10,759 nt of DNA from an uncultured Lachnobacterium sp. (lineage in GTDB: Bacteria > Bacillota > Clostridia > Lachnospirales > Lachnospiraceae): assembly GCA_945971355.1 (NCBI GenBank), contig CAMFPD010000061.1, forward strand, positions 1 through 10,759, in the 5' to 3' direction. Positions 1-5,872 of the stretch are shown piece after piece. The notes beneath the pieces are model-generated. The model worked only from the letters and a program-made list of their open reading frames with translations. It was not told the origin of the DNA and made no database searches. A program made the position numbers and the translations under genes. The first letter of the stretch is position 1. Each line of letters opens with the position of its first letter.

Positions 1-14
1 TGTATAAGAGACAG
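1..14. other. Residual Nextera/Tn5 mosaic-end adapter (artefact)
   Basis: The first 14 bases, TGTATAAGAGACAG, are identical to the last 14 bases of the 19-base Tn5 mosaic end used in Nextera libraries (AGATGTGTATAAGAGACAG). The match sits exactly at the end of the window, as expected for untrimmed adapter at a contig end. Genomic sequence therefore probably begins at base 15. It should not be read as evidence of a native Tn5-type transposon, because no transposase or second mosaic end is present. Confidence 0.9.
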
Positions 15-54
15 AATATATATTGTAATACTTTATCAAATTACTTATAAATAA

Positions 55-291
55 TTATCCTCTCATCATGAAATTCATAAGTCTCTTTACATCCTCAGCT
101 TCATGAGCAATAATCTCAAGTTCAGGAATATTTGATGCTGATGCAAAAACACTTGTAAGAGAGATGTACTGACAAAGCTTAGACTTAAGGTTGAGTCTGT
201 CTCCTTCTGGTGTTACAAGCTCAACTGTTCCTACACACTGATCAACTACATCTAACAGGTCCTGTGGATTTTCAATATTTGCAAGTTTCAT
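55..291 (-). CDS. Small HPr-fold-like protein lacking the active-site histidine
   Basis: This is a complete 78-residue cytoplasmic protein with no signal peptide or membrane segment. The start is well supported by AAGGAGGAG about six bases upstream of ATG. Residues 22-75 read like the second half of HPr phosphocarrier proteins: a strand (TVELV), then G-D-R-L-N-L-K-S with Ser37 at the place of the HPr regulatory serine, a helix, a strand (ELEIIAH) and a final acidic helix. The first 20 residues have no His in the place of the phosphorylated His15, so sugar phosphotransfer is unlikely. Similar small degenerate HPr-like proteins occur in Lachnospiraceae, but I know of no defined function. Assignment to this fold is by eye and could be wrong. 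The gene stands alone at the contig edge, with about 250 bp to the divergent YhhN gene. Confidence 0.8.
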   Translation of the reverse strand: MKLANIENPQDLLDVVDQCVGTVELVTPEGDRLNLKSKLCQYISLTSVFASASNIPELEIIAHEAEDVKRLMNFMMRG

Positions 292-452
292 TTTACGCTC
301 CTCCTTGTGTTATAAATAAATTCTAATTTCTAACTTCCTACATCTCCTTATTTATAACATAAATCCAAAGAAAAATATAGTACGTTTGTATTATTTCTTT
401 TAATTTCGTGGTTATCACACATAATATCACATTTTTTTCTGTGAATATGGGG

Positions 453-458
453 TATAAT
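453..458 (+). promoter_or_regulatory. Candidate -10 box for the YhhN gene
   Basis: A perfect TATAAT lies 80 bases upstream of the YhhN start, in an AT-rich spacer. No good -35 hexamer is found at 16-18 bases upstream, so the call is tentative. On the opposite strand of this 247-bp spacer, TGTTATAAA at 351-359 could be an extended -10 for the small HPr-like gene, also without a good -35 box. Nothing else is recognised between 292 and 538. Confidence 0.35.
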
Positions 459-538
459 TAAAAAAACGTATCTGTCCTGAACAGTTACAAAAAACTATAC
501 TTGCTAAATAAAACTTATACTTTCTTGGGAGGATTATT

Positions 539-1222
539 ATGCACTTCATTCTGGTTTATCTTATACTGGTGTCAGGCCTCATTCTTGTTGCAATGTTTGA
601 GCCTGGTAAAAAACATTATGTGCCATACAAAATGCTTTGTTCAGCCTTATTTGTCATTCTGGGATTATATTATGATATATCACTTTCAATAGCCGGCCTT
701 GCCTTGTGCTTTGGCGGTGATTTGTTTATGGGATTGTACAATAAACATAGAAAGAAAAAATTCATAGGACTTGGCATATTTCTGTTTCTTCTTGCCCACA
801 TTGTATTCCTTGTATATCTATTTACACTTTATCCAGACTTTGATTATATACAAGTGATTATTCCTTTTCTCATGTGCCTTCTTGTGTTGGTGCTTATTGG
901 CTTTTGCCATCTGCATCTTGGCAAATTGCGCTATGCCGTTCTAATATACTCATTTTTTGTAAGTGCATTTATGGTGAAGGCTGTACATATTATGATTTCT
1001 TGTATCATGCAAAAACGCTTACAGCTTACAGCAAGTACCTCTTATGCAGATATATACATTGGCATCCGAATCGGCATTGCCGGAATACTTTTCTGGCTCT
1101 CTGATTTTTCACTGTTGTTCTACTATTTCTATCATTTCAGAAATAAAAACGTTGAAAAGCTGGTACAGGGATTTAATCTGGCTACATATTATGTAGCCAT
1201 GATGCTTTTGGCAATGCTATAA
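539..1222 (+). CDS. YhhN (TMEM86-like) family integral membrane protein
   Basis: This 227-residue protein is almost entirely hydrophobic, with about seven or eight predicted membrane spans, typical in length for the YhhN/TMEM86 family. Recognisable family blocks are G-G-D-L-F-M-G-L with Asp61 in the second or third span, the A-H-I-V-F segment with His87, Y-S-F-F-V-S-A (137-143), L-S-D-F with Asp189, and a final A-T-Y-Y-V-A-M helix. Animal TMEM86 members are lysoplasmalogenases, which cleave the vinyl ether bond of lysoplasmalogens, and the paired membrane aspartates are a family hallmark. Many anaerobic clostridia make plasmalogens, so a similar lipid role is plausible here, but bacterial substrates are poorly defined. 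The start has GGGAGG eight bases before ATG. It appears monocistronic: the next gene is 319 bp away, behind its own promoter. Confidence 0.85.
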   Translation: MHFILVYLILVSGLILVAMFEPGKKHYVPYKMLCSALFVILGLYYDISLSIAGLALCFGGDLFMGLYNKHRKKKFIGLGIFLFLLAHIVFLVYLFTLYPDFDYIQVIIPFLMCLLVLVLIGFCHLHLGKLRYAVLIYSFFVSAFMVKAVHIMISCIMQKRLQLTASTSYADIYIGIRIGIAGILFWLSDFSLLFYYFYHFRNKNVEKLVQGFNLATYYVAMMLLAML

Positions 1223-1261
1223 TTCATGCATCTGCCATTAACCATCTGCTATTATGTAGCC
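1180..1261 (+). repeat. Inverted repeat plus direct copy allowing two alternative hairpins
   Basis: GGCTACATA (1180-1188) pairs perfectly with TATGTAGCC (1190-1198) inside the last codons of the YhhN gene. The 12-mer TATTATGTAGCC (1187-1198) is repeated exactly at 1250-1261, after the stop codon. The left arm could therefore pair with either copy, giving two mutually exclusive RNA stems. No U-tract follows either stem, so this is not a normal terminator; it could be a 3'-end stability element or chance. Confidence 0.55.
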
Positions 1262-1320
1262 GTTATCGAAAATTGGAATTTTTTTATAAATTCTCTTTCA
1301 GTTTATGTTCTCTGAAAACT

Positions 1321-1337
1321 ATGGAAAACATTTCCAT
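1321..1337. repeat. Short perfect inverted repeat, possible operator
   Basis: ATGGAAA-ACA-TTTCCAT is a perfect 7-bp inverted repeat with a three-base centre. It begins 48 bases upstream of the strong promoter at 1369. It has no following T-run, so it is more like a protein-binding site than a terminator. The bound factor is unknown. Confidence 0.4.
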
Positions 1338-1368
1338 AAATAATCCGTAAATAATATGCACAAAAATC

Positions 1369-1397
1369 TTGACATAAGTTAATAACCGTGCTAAATT
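1369..1397 (+). promoter_or_regulatory. Strong extended -10 promoter upstream of the YitT gene
   Basis: A perfect TTGACA (1369-1374) is followed by exactly 17 bases and TAAATT (1392-1397), with an extended -10 TG at 1389-1390. This is a very good housekeeping-sigma promoter. The predicted start is near base 1404, only about six bases before the terminator hairpin that begins at 1410. Confidence 0.75.
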
Positions 1398-1409
1398 CGT
1401 TCACAGAGA

Positions 1410-1460
1410 AGAGCGCAGGCGTATTATATTTTTATAATACGTCCGCGCTCTTTTTGTTTT
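1410..1460 (+). terminator. Rho-independent terminator or attenuator in the YitT leader
   Basis: A 19-bp stem is formed by 1410-1428 and 1433-1451 with one A/C mismatch, one G/U pair and a TTTT loop. It is followed by TTTTTGTTTT. The lower half of the stem is G+C rich (AGAGCGC). It lies directly downstream of the promoter at 1369 and 80 bp before the YitT start, so it can terminate a transcript of only about 55 nucleotides. It may act as an attenuator for YitT or as the end of a tiny RNA. It could also end read-through from YhhN. Confidence 0.85.
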
Positions 1461-1473
1461 GCAAATAAATATT

Positions 1474-1509
1474 ATGTCGTAATTTAAACACAATATTTCC
1501 TAACGACAT
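1474..1509. repeat. Inverted repeat between attenuator and YitT start
   Basis: ATGTCGT (1474-1480) and ACGACAT (1503-1509) form a perfect 7-bp inverted repeat separated by 22 bases. It ends about 20 bases before the AGGAGGT ribosome binding site of YitT. It could be an operator or a leader stem, but the arms are short and the spacing wide. Confidence 0.35.
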
Positions 1510-1541
1510 CTCACAAAAACAGCTTACAGGAGGTCGCTGAA

Positions 1542-2420
1542 ATGAAACACTACAAGAACAAATTACAAGAATTAATCGTACAGCTTCTCTGGGAACTTGT
1601 GGGAAGCATTTTTATCGCAATAGGAATTTATAACTTTGCTGTACAGGCAGAATTTCCAATGACAGGATTTTCTGGTATTTCAATTATTTTGTACCAGTTA
1701 TTTAATGTGCCAATTGGTTTGTCCACAATACTCTTAAATATCCCGGTGGCTATTATTTGTTACAAGCTGCTTGGCAAAAAATTCTTCATAAGTTCAATAA
1801 GATGCATGATTATCTCATCTGTTATCATTGACTATATTGCGCCACTTTTCCCTGTTTACGAAGGAAGCAGACTTTTGGCTGCACTGTGCACTGGAATTTT
1901 TGGTGGAATCGGATATGCACTTATCTATTGTAGAAATTCATCTACGGGCGGTTCCGATTTTATAATCATGGCAGTGAAGGCCCTTCGCCCGCATTTATCC
2001 ATCGGAAATATCGCATTCTGTTCTGATATTGGAATTATTCTTATCGGTGGAATTATTTTTAAGGATGTGGATGGAATTATTTATGGTATGATTGTGAACT
2101 ACATTTTTGCCATCGTAACAGACAAGATTATGTACGGCATGAATTCCGGAAAAATGACTCTTATCGTCACTGAACATGGGGAGAAAATATGTCAGGTTAT
2201 AGATGATGTATCCCAGCGCGGAAGCACAATTCTCCACGGTCAGGGGGGCTACCAGGGCGACAAAAAACAGGTAGTTATGTGTGCCTGCAGCAACAAAGAA
2301 ATGTTCACTGTTCAACAGGCCGTTAAAGAAGTGGATCCTTTGTCATTTATGATTATTCTGGAATCAAATGAAGTTCATGGTGAAGGCTTTAAAATGGTTC
2401 AGATTGGTGGGGAAAACTAA
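1542..2420 (+). CDS. YitT family membrane protein with C-terminal DUF2179 domain
   Basis: This is a complete 292-residue member of the YitT (DUF161-DUF2179) family, at the usual length. Residues 11-200 hold about five or six hydrophobic spans, including the family signatures G-F-S-G-I-S (42-47) and N-S-S-T-G-G-S-D (132-139). Residues 225-283 form the soluble DUF2179 domain, seen in R-G-S-T-I-L-H-G, the Q-V-V-M-C-A-C strand, V-D-P-L-S-F and the closing E-V-H-G-E-G-F. The family is a set of conserved Firmicutes membrane proteins, sometimes suggested to be transporters, with no settled substrate. The start has AGGAGGT seven bases before ATG. Expression probably depends on read-through of the strong hairpin in its leader. 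It is convergent with the MFS gene and shares a bidirectional terminator with it. Confidence 0.93.
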   Translation: MKHYKNKLQELIVQLLWELVGSIFIAIGIYNFAVQAEFPMTGFSGISIILYQLFNVPIGLSTILLNIPVAIICYKLLGKKFFISSIRCMIISSVIIDYIAPLFPVYEGSRLLAALCTGIFGGIGYALIYCRNSSTGGSDFIIMAVKALRPHLSIGNIAFCSDIGIILIGGIIFKDVDGIIYGMIVNYIFAIVTDKIMYGMNSGKMTLIVTEHGEKICQVIDDVSQRGSTILHGQGGYQGDKKQVVMCACSNKEMFTVQQAVKEVDPLSFMIILESNEVHGEGFKMVQIGGEN

Positions 2421-2441
2421 ATTCTTCCCCTAAAAAACAAG

Positions 2442-2484
2442 TCCCTGAAAACACTTCTCTCTCAAAGTATTTTCAGGGATTTTT
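2442..2484. terminator. Bidirectional terminator between YitT and MFS genes
   Basis: TCCCTGAAAACACTT (2442-2456) pairs with 2465-2479 to form a 15-bp stem with one C/A mismatch and an eight-base loop. It is followed on the plus strand by TTTTT. On the minus strand the stem is followed by TTGTTTTTTAG. It therefore ends both the YitT transcript and the convergent MFS transcript. Confidence 0.85.
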
Positions 2485-2505
2485 AGCCATTATTTTGCAA
2501 CAATT

Positions 2506-3714
2506 TTATTTCGTCTTATTCATCCCCCTACACATCACAATTCCAACAATCAACATCACAGGGAAACACAATCCAAACAATATTCCCTTCTTGAGATCAT
2601 CCTCCATCATGCTTGAAATCTGTCCTATAACAGTTGGACCACCGCCACATCCCAAGTCTCCTGCCAACGCCAAAAATGCAAACATTGCAGTTCCGCCAGT
2701 TTTAAGCCCTGCGGCAGCCTTGCTGAAAGTTCCAGGCCACATAATTCCAACTGACAAACCACATATGGAACATCCCACCAGGGAAAGAACAGGCCACGGA
2801 GAAAGAGAAATCATAAGATACGAGGCAGCACATAGGATACTGCTGCCAATCATGAATTTGTCCAAATCTATCTTCTCCCCAAACTTACCATAGAATGCTC
2901 TGGAGCTTCCCATTAGAATTGCAAAGGACATAGGTCCTGCTAAATCACCTATACTCTTACTTACACCAAGTCCCATCTCAGCAAAAGTAGATGCCCACTG
3001 GCTGACCGCCTGCTCAGATGCTCCTGCACAAACCATCATAAGCATAAACACCCAGAATAATCTGCTTTTAAACAATTCTTTAAGGCTCATGCCCTTCTGC
3101 CCATCTTCTATAAGACTTGCAATAGGAGCCTTGATGAAAAGCAGTGCATTTACTATTGGAACAAGCATCCATATGTAAGTCATAATTTTCCAATTTTGTA
3201 TTCCAACGAATCTGAAAAACAATGTAGATATAAGAACTACTGCCACATGTCCCCAACAGTAAAAAGAATGAAGTAAGCTCATAGCCGCCTCCTTGTTATC
3301 TGTAGGACAGCTTTCCACAATAGGACTCACCAGTACTTCCAGTAATCCACCACCGATTGCATACAAAATAATTGAAATAATAAGTCCTGCATAAGGATTA
3401 CTGAACACTTCCGGCAGTATCGTCATACTGAAAAGACCTACTGCTGCTACCACATGTGCAATAAGCATAGAAGCTCTATATCCAATCTTATCCACAAATC
3501 CTGCTGCAACCAAATCAACAAGAAGCTGCACACCAAAATTTAAGGTGATAAGCATAGTTATCTGTCCCAGTCCAATATGGTATGTCCTCTGAAATGTCAA
3601 AAATAACAGCGGTGCAAAATTATTGATTATTGCCTGAACAACATATCCTATAAAACAGGCTATAATTGTTATCTTGTATTGGTCTTTGTTCCCCTTTGCA
3701 ACTACATTACTCAT
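2506..3714 (-). CDS. MFS transporter, FucP-like sugar permease type
   Basis: This is a 402-residue major facilitator with about twelve hydrophobic spans, full length for the superfamily. A motif-A-like loop (G-F-V-D-K-I-G-Y-R, about 72-80) lies between spans 2 and 3. G-G-G-L-L-E-V-L-V-S-P-I-V-E (121-134) followed by L-L-H-S-F-Y-C-W-G (147-155) is typical of the fucose-permease-like branch, many of whose members carry sugars by proton symport. The substrate cannot be told from sequence. The ATG at 3714 is preferred because AAGGAG lies six bases upstream of it. A longer frame starting at a GTG at 3732 would contain that ribosome binding site as coding sequence. The gene diverges from the DUF6465/ParA operon and has its own promoter. 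Its neighbours give no clear pathway link. Confidence 0.9.
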   Translation of the reverse strand: MSNVVAKGNKDQYKITIIACFIGYVVQAIINNFAPLLFLTFQRTYHIGLGQITMLITLNFGVQLLVDLVAAGFVDKIGYRASMLIAHVVAAVGLFSMTILPEVFSNPYAGLIISIILYAIGGGLLEVLVSPIVESCPTDNKEAAMSLLHSFYCWGHVAVVLISTLFFRFVGIQNWKIMTYIWMLVPIVNALLFIKAPIASLIEDGQKGMSLKELFKSRLFWVFMLMMVCAGASEQAVSQWASTFAEMGLGVSKSIGDLAGPMSFAILMGSSRAFYGKFGEKIDLDKFMIGSSILCAASYLMISLSPWPVLSLVGCSICGLSVGIMWPGTFSKAAAGLKTGGTAMFAFLALAGDLGCGGGPTVIGQISSMMEDDLKKGILFGLCFPVMLIVGIVMCRGMNKTK

Positions 3715-3760
3715 TAGTTTCTCCTTATTCACACATCACACTATTCAATATTTTATTGAC

Positions 3761-3789
3761 ATTTAATTGTAAAGTCATGTTCCTGTCAA
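3761..3789 (-). promoter_or_regulatory. Candidate promoter of the MFS gene
   Basis: On the minus strand a perfect TTGACA (3789 to 3784) is followed by 17 bases and TTAAAT (3766 to 3761), about 46 bases upstream of the ATG. The -10 box is only a 4/6 match. The -35 box lies in the right arm of a 7-bp inverted repeat, ATTGACA (3755-3761) and TGTCAAT (3784-3790), whose left arm overlaps the end of the -10 box. The repeat could be an operator. Confidence 0.5.
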
Positions 3790-3849
3790 TTTCCTTTTAT
3801 AACAAGTATTCTATCATATTTCATCCGCACTACGTTAATAACTTTTTTC

Positions 3850-3911
3850 AAATTTTCTACACAAAATTTTCTACACAGATTTTCAATTTCACTATACAAA
3901 TTCACTATACA
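3850..3911. repeat. Two pairs of short tandem repeats upstream of the ParA operon
   Basis: AAATTTTCTACACA occurs twice in perfect tandem (3850-3863 and 3864-3877). TTCACTATACA occurs twice with a 13-bp period (3888-3898 and 3901-3911). The two units resemble each other (A/T run, then CTAYACA), giving four degenerate iteron-like copies. They end four bases before the -35 box of the operon promoter. In addition, TACGTTAATA occurs at 3831-3840 and 3925-3934, flanking the array. They could bind a regulator or an operon product, or simply reflect AT-rich slippage. Confidence 0.65.
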
Positions 3912-3914
3912 GAT

Positions 3915-3943
3915 TTGCCATCAATACGTTAATATGCTAAACT
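3915..3943 (+). promoter_or_regulatory. Promoter of the DUF6465/ParA operon
   Basis: TTGCCA (3915-3920), a 17-base spacer and TAAACT (3938-3943) with an extended -10 TG (3935-3936) form a good promoter. The predicted start is near 3950, giving a leader of about 36 bases. The spacer carries GTTAATA followed by TGCTAAA, an arrangement also seen in the promoter at 1369-1397. Confidence 0.65.
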
Positions 3944-3985
3944 TTATCCTATCGGTTATTTTTTTACGAAAGCGAGGAGGATATT

Positions 3986-4240
3986 ATGGCTAGAAAATGT
4001 AGTGTAGAGAGAGCATCTCAGAAAACTGGTGGATTTGCAACAGCAAAAAAACATATTAACATCCAGTATCAGGGAAGAGAGCGCTCGGAAGAAAATCTTC
4101 TTAATCTAATTAAAAGAGACGCATTATCTCATGGAATAAACGATGAGGAAATTGAGGAAGTAAGTGTGTACATCAAGCCGGAGGAGCAGGCTGTGTACTA
4201 TGTTATTAACCAGAATTTTGATGGAAAAATAGATTTTTAG
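3986..4240 (+). CDS. DUF6465-like small basic protein
   Basis: This is a complete 84-residue cytoplasmic protein. Residues 1-22 are Lys/Arg-rich and probably flexible. Residues 23-84 form a compact domain: N-I-Q-Y-Q-G-R-E (24-31), an acidic and lysine-rich helix, then V-S-V-Y-I-K-P-E-E (58-66) and V-Y-Y-V-I-N-Q-N-F-D-G-K-I-D-F to the end. This closing pattern (YVKPEE ... YYVIN ... G.ID) is what I recall from DUF6465 proteins of Lachnospiraceae, whose function is not known to me. The basic N-terminus could touch DNA or another acidic partner; that is a guess. AGGAGG lies eight bases before ATG. The stop is only 15 bases before the ParA start, so the two genes are almost certainly co-transcribed and may be translationally coupled. 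Confidence 0.85.
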   Translation: MARKCSVERASQKTGGFATAKKHINIQYQGRERSEENLLNLIKRDALSHGINDEEIEEVSVYIKPEEQAVYYVINQNFDGKIDF

Positions 4241-4255
4241 TTGGGAGGGAATAAA

Positions 4256-5017
4256 ATGTCTAAAACTTTTGTAATTGCTAACCAAAAAGGTGGTATCGGA
4301 AAAACCACAACAGCTACAACACTTGCAGGTATTCTTTCAAAAAAAGGAAAAACACTTCTCATAGATGCTGACCAGCAGTGCAATAGTACATCTACATATC
4401 AGGCACAAATTGATGACTGCCCTACTTTGTATGATGTGATAATCGACTCAGATCACCTTCCGCTTGATGAAGTTATTCAGCATATGCCAAATGGTGATAT
4501 TGTTGCTTCCGATCCACTTCTTGCAAAATCAGAAAAAATGTTAGATGGGGACATCGATGGACTTTACCATTTACAGGATGCAATAAACGAGCTAAGCGGC
4601 TACGATTACATTGTTATCGATACAGCTCCATCTCTCAGTGTAATTTTATACAACTGTCTCATAGCAGCGGACGAAGTTATCATCCCTGTAACAGCGGATG
4701 CTTATTCTATGCAGGGACTTAATCAACTGTATGATACAATAAAGTCTGTTCAAAAAAGACAGAATCAAAGCCTGAAAATTGCAGGGCTTCTCCTTGTAAA
4801 ATACTCAGGCCGCTCAAATCTTGACAAACAGGTACTTGAGAAACTTGAGCAGTTTGCAGCAGAAACAGGTACTAAGGTTTTCAACTCCAAGATTCGTGAA
4901 TGTGTCAAGGTAAAGGAAGCTCAGGAAAACAACAAGCTTCTCATAGACTATGCACCAAAATGCACAACAATGGAAGATTACAATTCCTTTGCAGAAGAAT
5001 TGTTGGGTAACAAATAA
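4256..5017 (+). CDS. ParA/Soj-type ATPase without a neighbouring ParB
   Basis: This is a 253-residue P-loop ATPase of the ParA/MinD superfamily, the size of chromosomal Soj and lacking the N-terminal DNA-binding domain of larger plasmid ParA proteins. The deviant Walker A motif is K-G-G-I-G-K-T-T (11-18) with the signature Lys11. The A' motif is D-A-D-Q-Q-C-N-S-T (37-45), where most ParA proteins have D-x-D-P-Q-G-N. Walker B is Y-D-Y-I-V-I-D-T-A-P-S (116-126). Family members form ATP-dependent dimers on DNA to move plasmids, chromosomes or protein clusters. The ATG at 4256 is chosen because GGGAGGG lies just upstream; a TTG at 4241 would place this site inside the gene. No ParB or parS-like element is seen. 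Its partner may be the upstream DUF6465-like protein, or it may be an orphan. Confidence 0.92.
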   Translation: MSKTFVIANQKGGIGKTTTATTLAGILSKKGKTLLIDADQQCNSTSTYQAQIDDCPTLYDVIIDSDHLPLDEVIQHMPNGDIVASDPLLAKSEKMLDGDIDGLYHLQDAINELSGYDYIVIDTAPSLSVILYNCLIAADEVIIPVTADAYSMQGLNQLYDTIKSVQKRQNQSLKIAGLLLVKYSGRSNLDKQVLEKLEQFAAETGTKVFNSKIRECVKVKEAQENNKLLIDYAPKCTTMEDYNSFAEELLGNK

Positions 5018-5033
5018 AAAATTCCCTATAAAC

Positions 5034-5084
5034 AAATTCAGAGAATTGTGACCATAAAATTATGGTTTTCAACTCTCTGAATTT
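5034..5084. terminator. Long hairpin between convergent ParA and GntR genes
   Basis: AAATTCAGAGA (5034-5044) pairs perfectly with TCTCTGAATTT (5074-5084), and ACCATAA (5051-5057) pairs with TTATGGT (5060-5066) in the upper stem. It lies between two convergent stop codons. The following sequence is T-rich on both strands (on the minus strand TTTGTTTA directly after the stem) but has no clean U-tract. It is probably a bidirectional terminator. Confidence 0.65.
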
Positions 5085-5101
5085 ATCTACATTTTCATTT
5101 T

Positions 5102-5785
5102 TCAAGTAAAATATTGCGACTCCCTCTCCATAAGCTGTTTGCTGTGCCTGCAAACTGAATCGATATGAACATGAAGTCTCTCACGCCCCTCTTCTCTCTT
5201 ATTTTGTGAAATAGCTTCAATGATTCCCTTGTGTTCCTGGACAATCTCCCGCATCCTTTTTTCAGTACGAATCTCAAAATTACGCCATCTTCTAATATGA
5301 ATATATGACTCTGAAATCAGATTCATAATGTTAGGTTTACCGATTGCAACCAGGATTTCCTCATGGAATTGATTGTCCAGCTTATAGAAATCATCAGTGT
5401 ATCTTCCAATCTTGACAAAACGTTTCTGCTCATCCACCAATGTGCTAAGCTTTAGTATAAGAGTTTCCTTCTCTGCTTCTGAAAGTTCGAAAACTCGAAG
5501 TAGTGCCTCCTGCTCTACTGCTTCTCTCATGTACAAAATATCAGAAATAAGTTGCATATTAATGAGACTAACATAGGTTCCTCTCTGCGGTAAAACCTCC
5601 ACCAGTCTTCTAGCTTTTAGCTTTGCAAAAACATTCCTTACTACATGTCTGGTAACATTATATTTTTTACATATGTCATTCTCACTTAGACGTTCTCCAG
5701 GCATATATTGAAGATGTTCTATCTTGTCACATAAGTCCTTATATATTTCGTCACTAGTCATTTGTAAACCCTTTTCACTATCCAT
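5102..5785 (-). CDS. GntR family transcriptional regulator, FCD (FadR-type) subfamily
   Basis: This is a 227-residue DNA-binding regulator. Residues 10-73 form the winged helix-turn-helix, seen in L-S-E-N-D-I-C-K-K-Y-N-V-T-R-H-V-V-R and the wing L-P-Q-R-G-T-Y-V. Residues 80-220 form the helical FCD ligand domain. Asp137, His141, His185 and His207 fit the metal-binding set of many FCD proteins, so a metal-bound carboxylate or sugar-acid ligand is likely by family. The start is uncertain: a second ATG at 5761 (219 residues) has AAAAGGG at better spacing than anything before 5785. It lies 87 bp downstream of the GH3 gene on the same strand with no obvious terminator between, so it may be co-transcribed with it and may control it. 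The regulated promoter and ligand are not shown by the sequence. Confidence 0.92.
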   Translation of the reverse strand: MDSEKGLQMTSDEIYKDLCDKIEHLQYMPGERLSENDICKKYNVTRHVVRNVFAKLKARRLVEVLPQRGTYVSLINMQLISDILYMREAVEQEALLRVFELSEAEKETLILKLSTLVDEQKRFVKIGRYTDDFYKLDNQFHEEILVAIGKPNIMNLISESYIHIRRWRNFEIRTEKRMREIVQEHKGIIEAISQNKREEGRERLHVHIDSVCRHSKQLMERESQYFT

Positions 5786-5872
5786 TTCATAAAACTATTC
5801 CTAAACCACACGAAAATTTACTCAACTTATAAATAATATAGTTAGTCTATCATAGTTTCCACTACTCTGCCA

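Larger units (their letters stand above)
1223..1541. other. 319-bp gap with promoter, terminator and inverted repeats
   Basis: No convincing gene is present in this gap between the YhhN and YitT genes. It holds the second copy of the YhhN 3' repeat (to 1261), a short perfect inverted repeat (1321-1337), a strong extended -10 promoter (1369-1397), a strong terminator-type hairpin (1410-1460) and a further inverted repeat (1474-1509) just ahead of the YitT ribosome binding site. The gap therefore looks like a regulated leader for the YitT gene rather than empty sequence. Confidence 0.6.

Noticed and set aside
2495..2893. Plus-strand open frame of 132 codons opposite the MFS gene
   Set aside because: It is antisense to a clear transporter, has no ribosome binding site and has a low-complexity, Pro-rich translation typical of shadow frames.
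3715..3732. Six extra N-terminal codons on the MFS gene from a GTG start
   Set aside because: The codons consist largely of the AAGGAG ribosome binding site that serves the ATG at 3714, so they are better read as leader.
3850..3911. CRISPR-like array
   Set aside because: The units are only 11-14 bp, directly adjacent with no spacers, and no cas gene is nearby.
4241..4255. TTG start giving ParA five extra residues
   Set aside because: It would turn the GGGAGGG ribosome binding site into coding sequence. The ATG at 4256 begins the normal ParA N-terminus.
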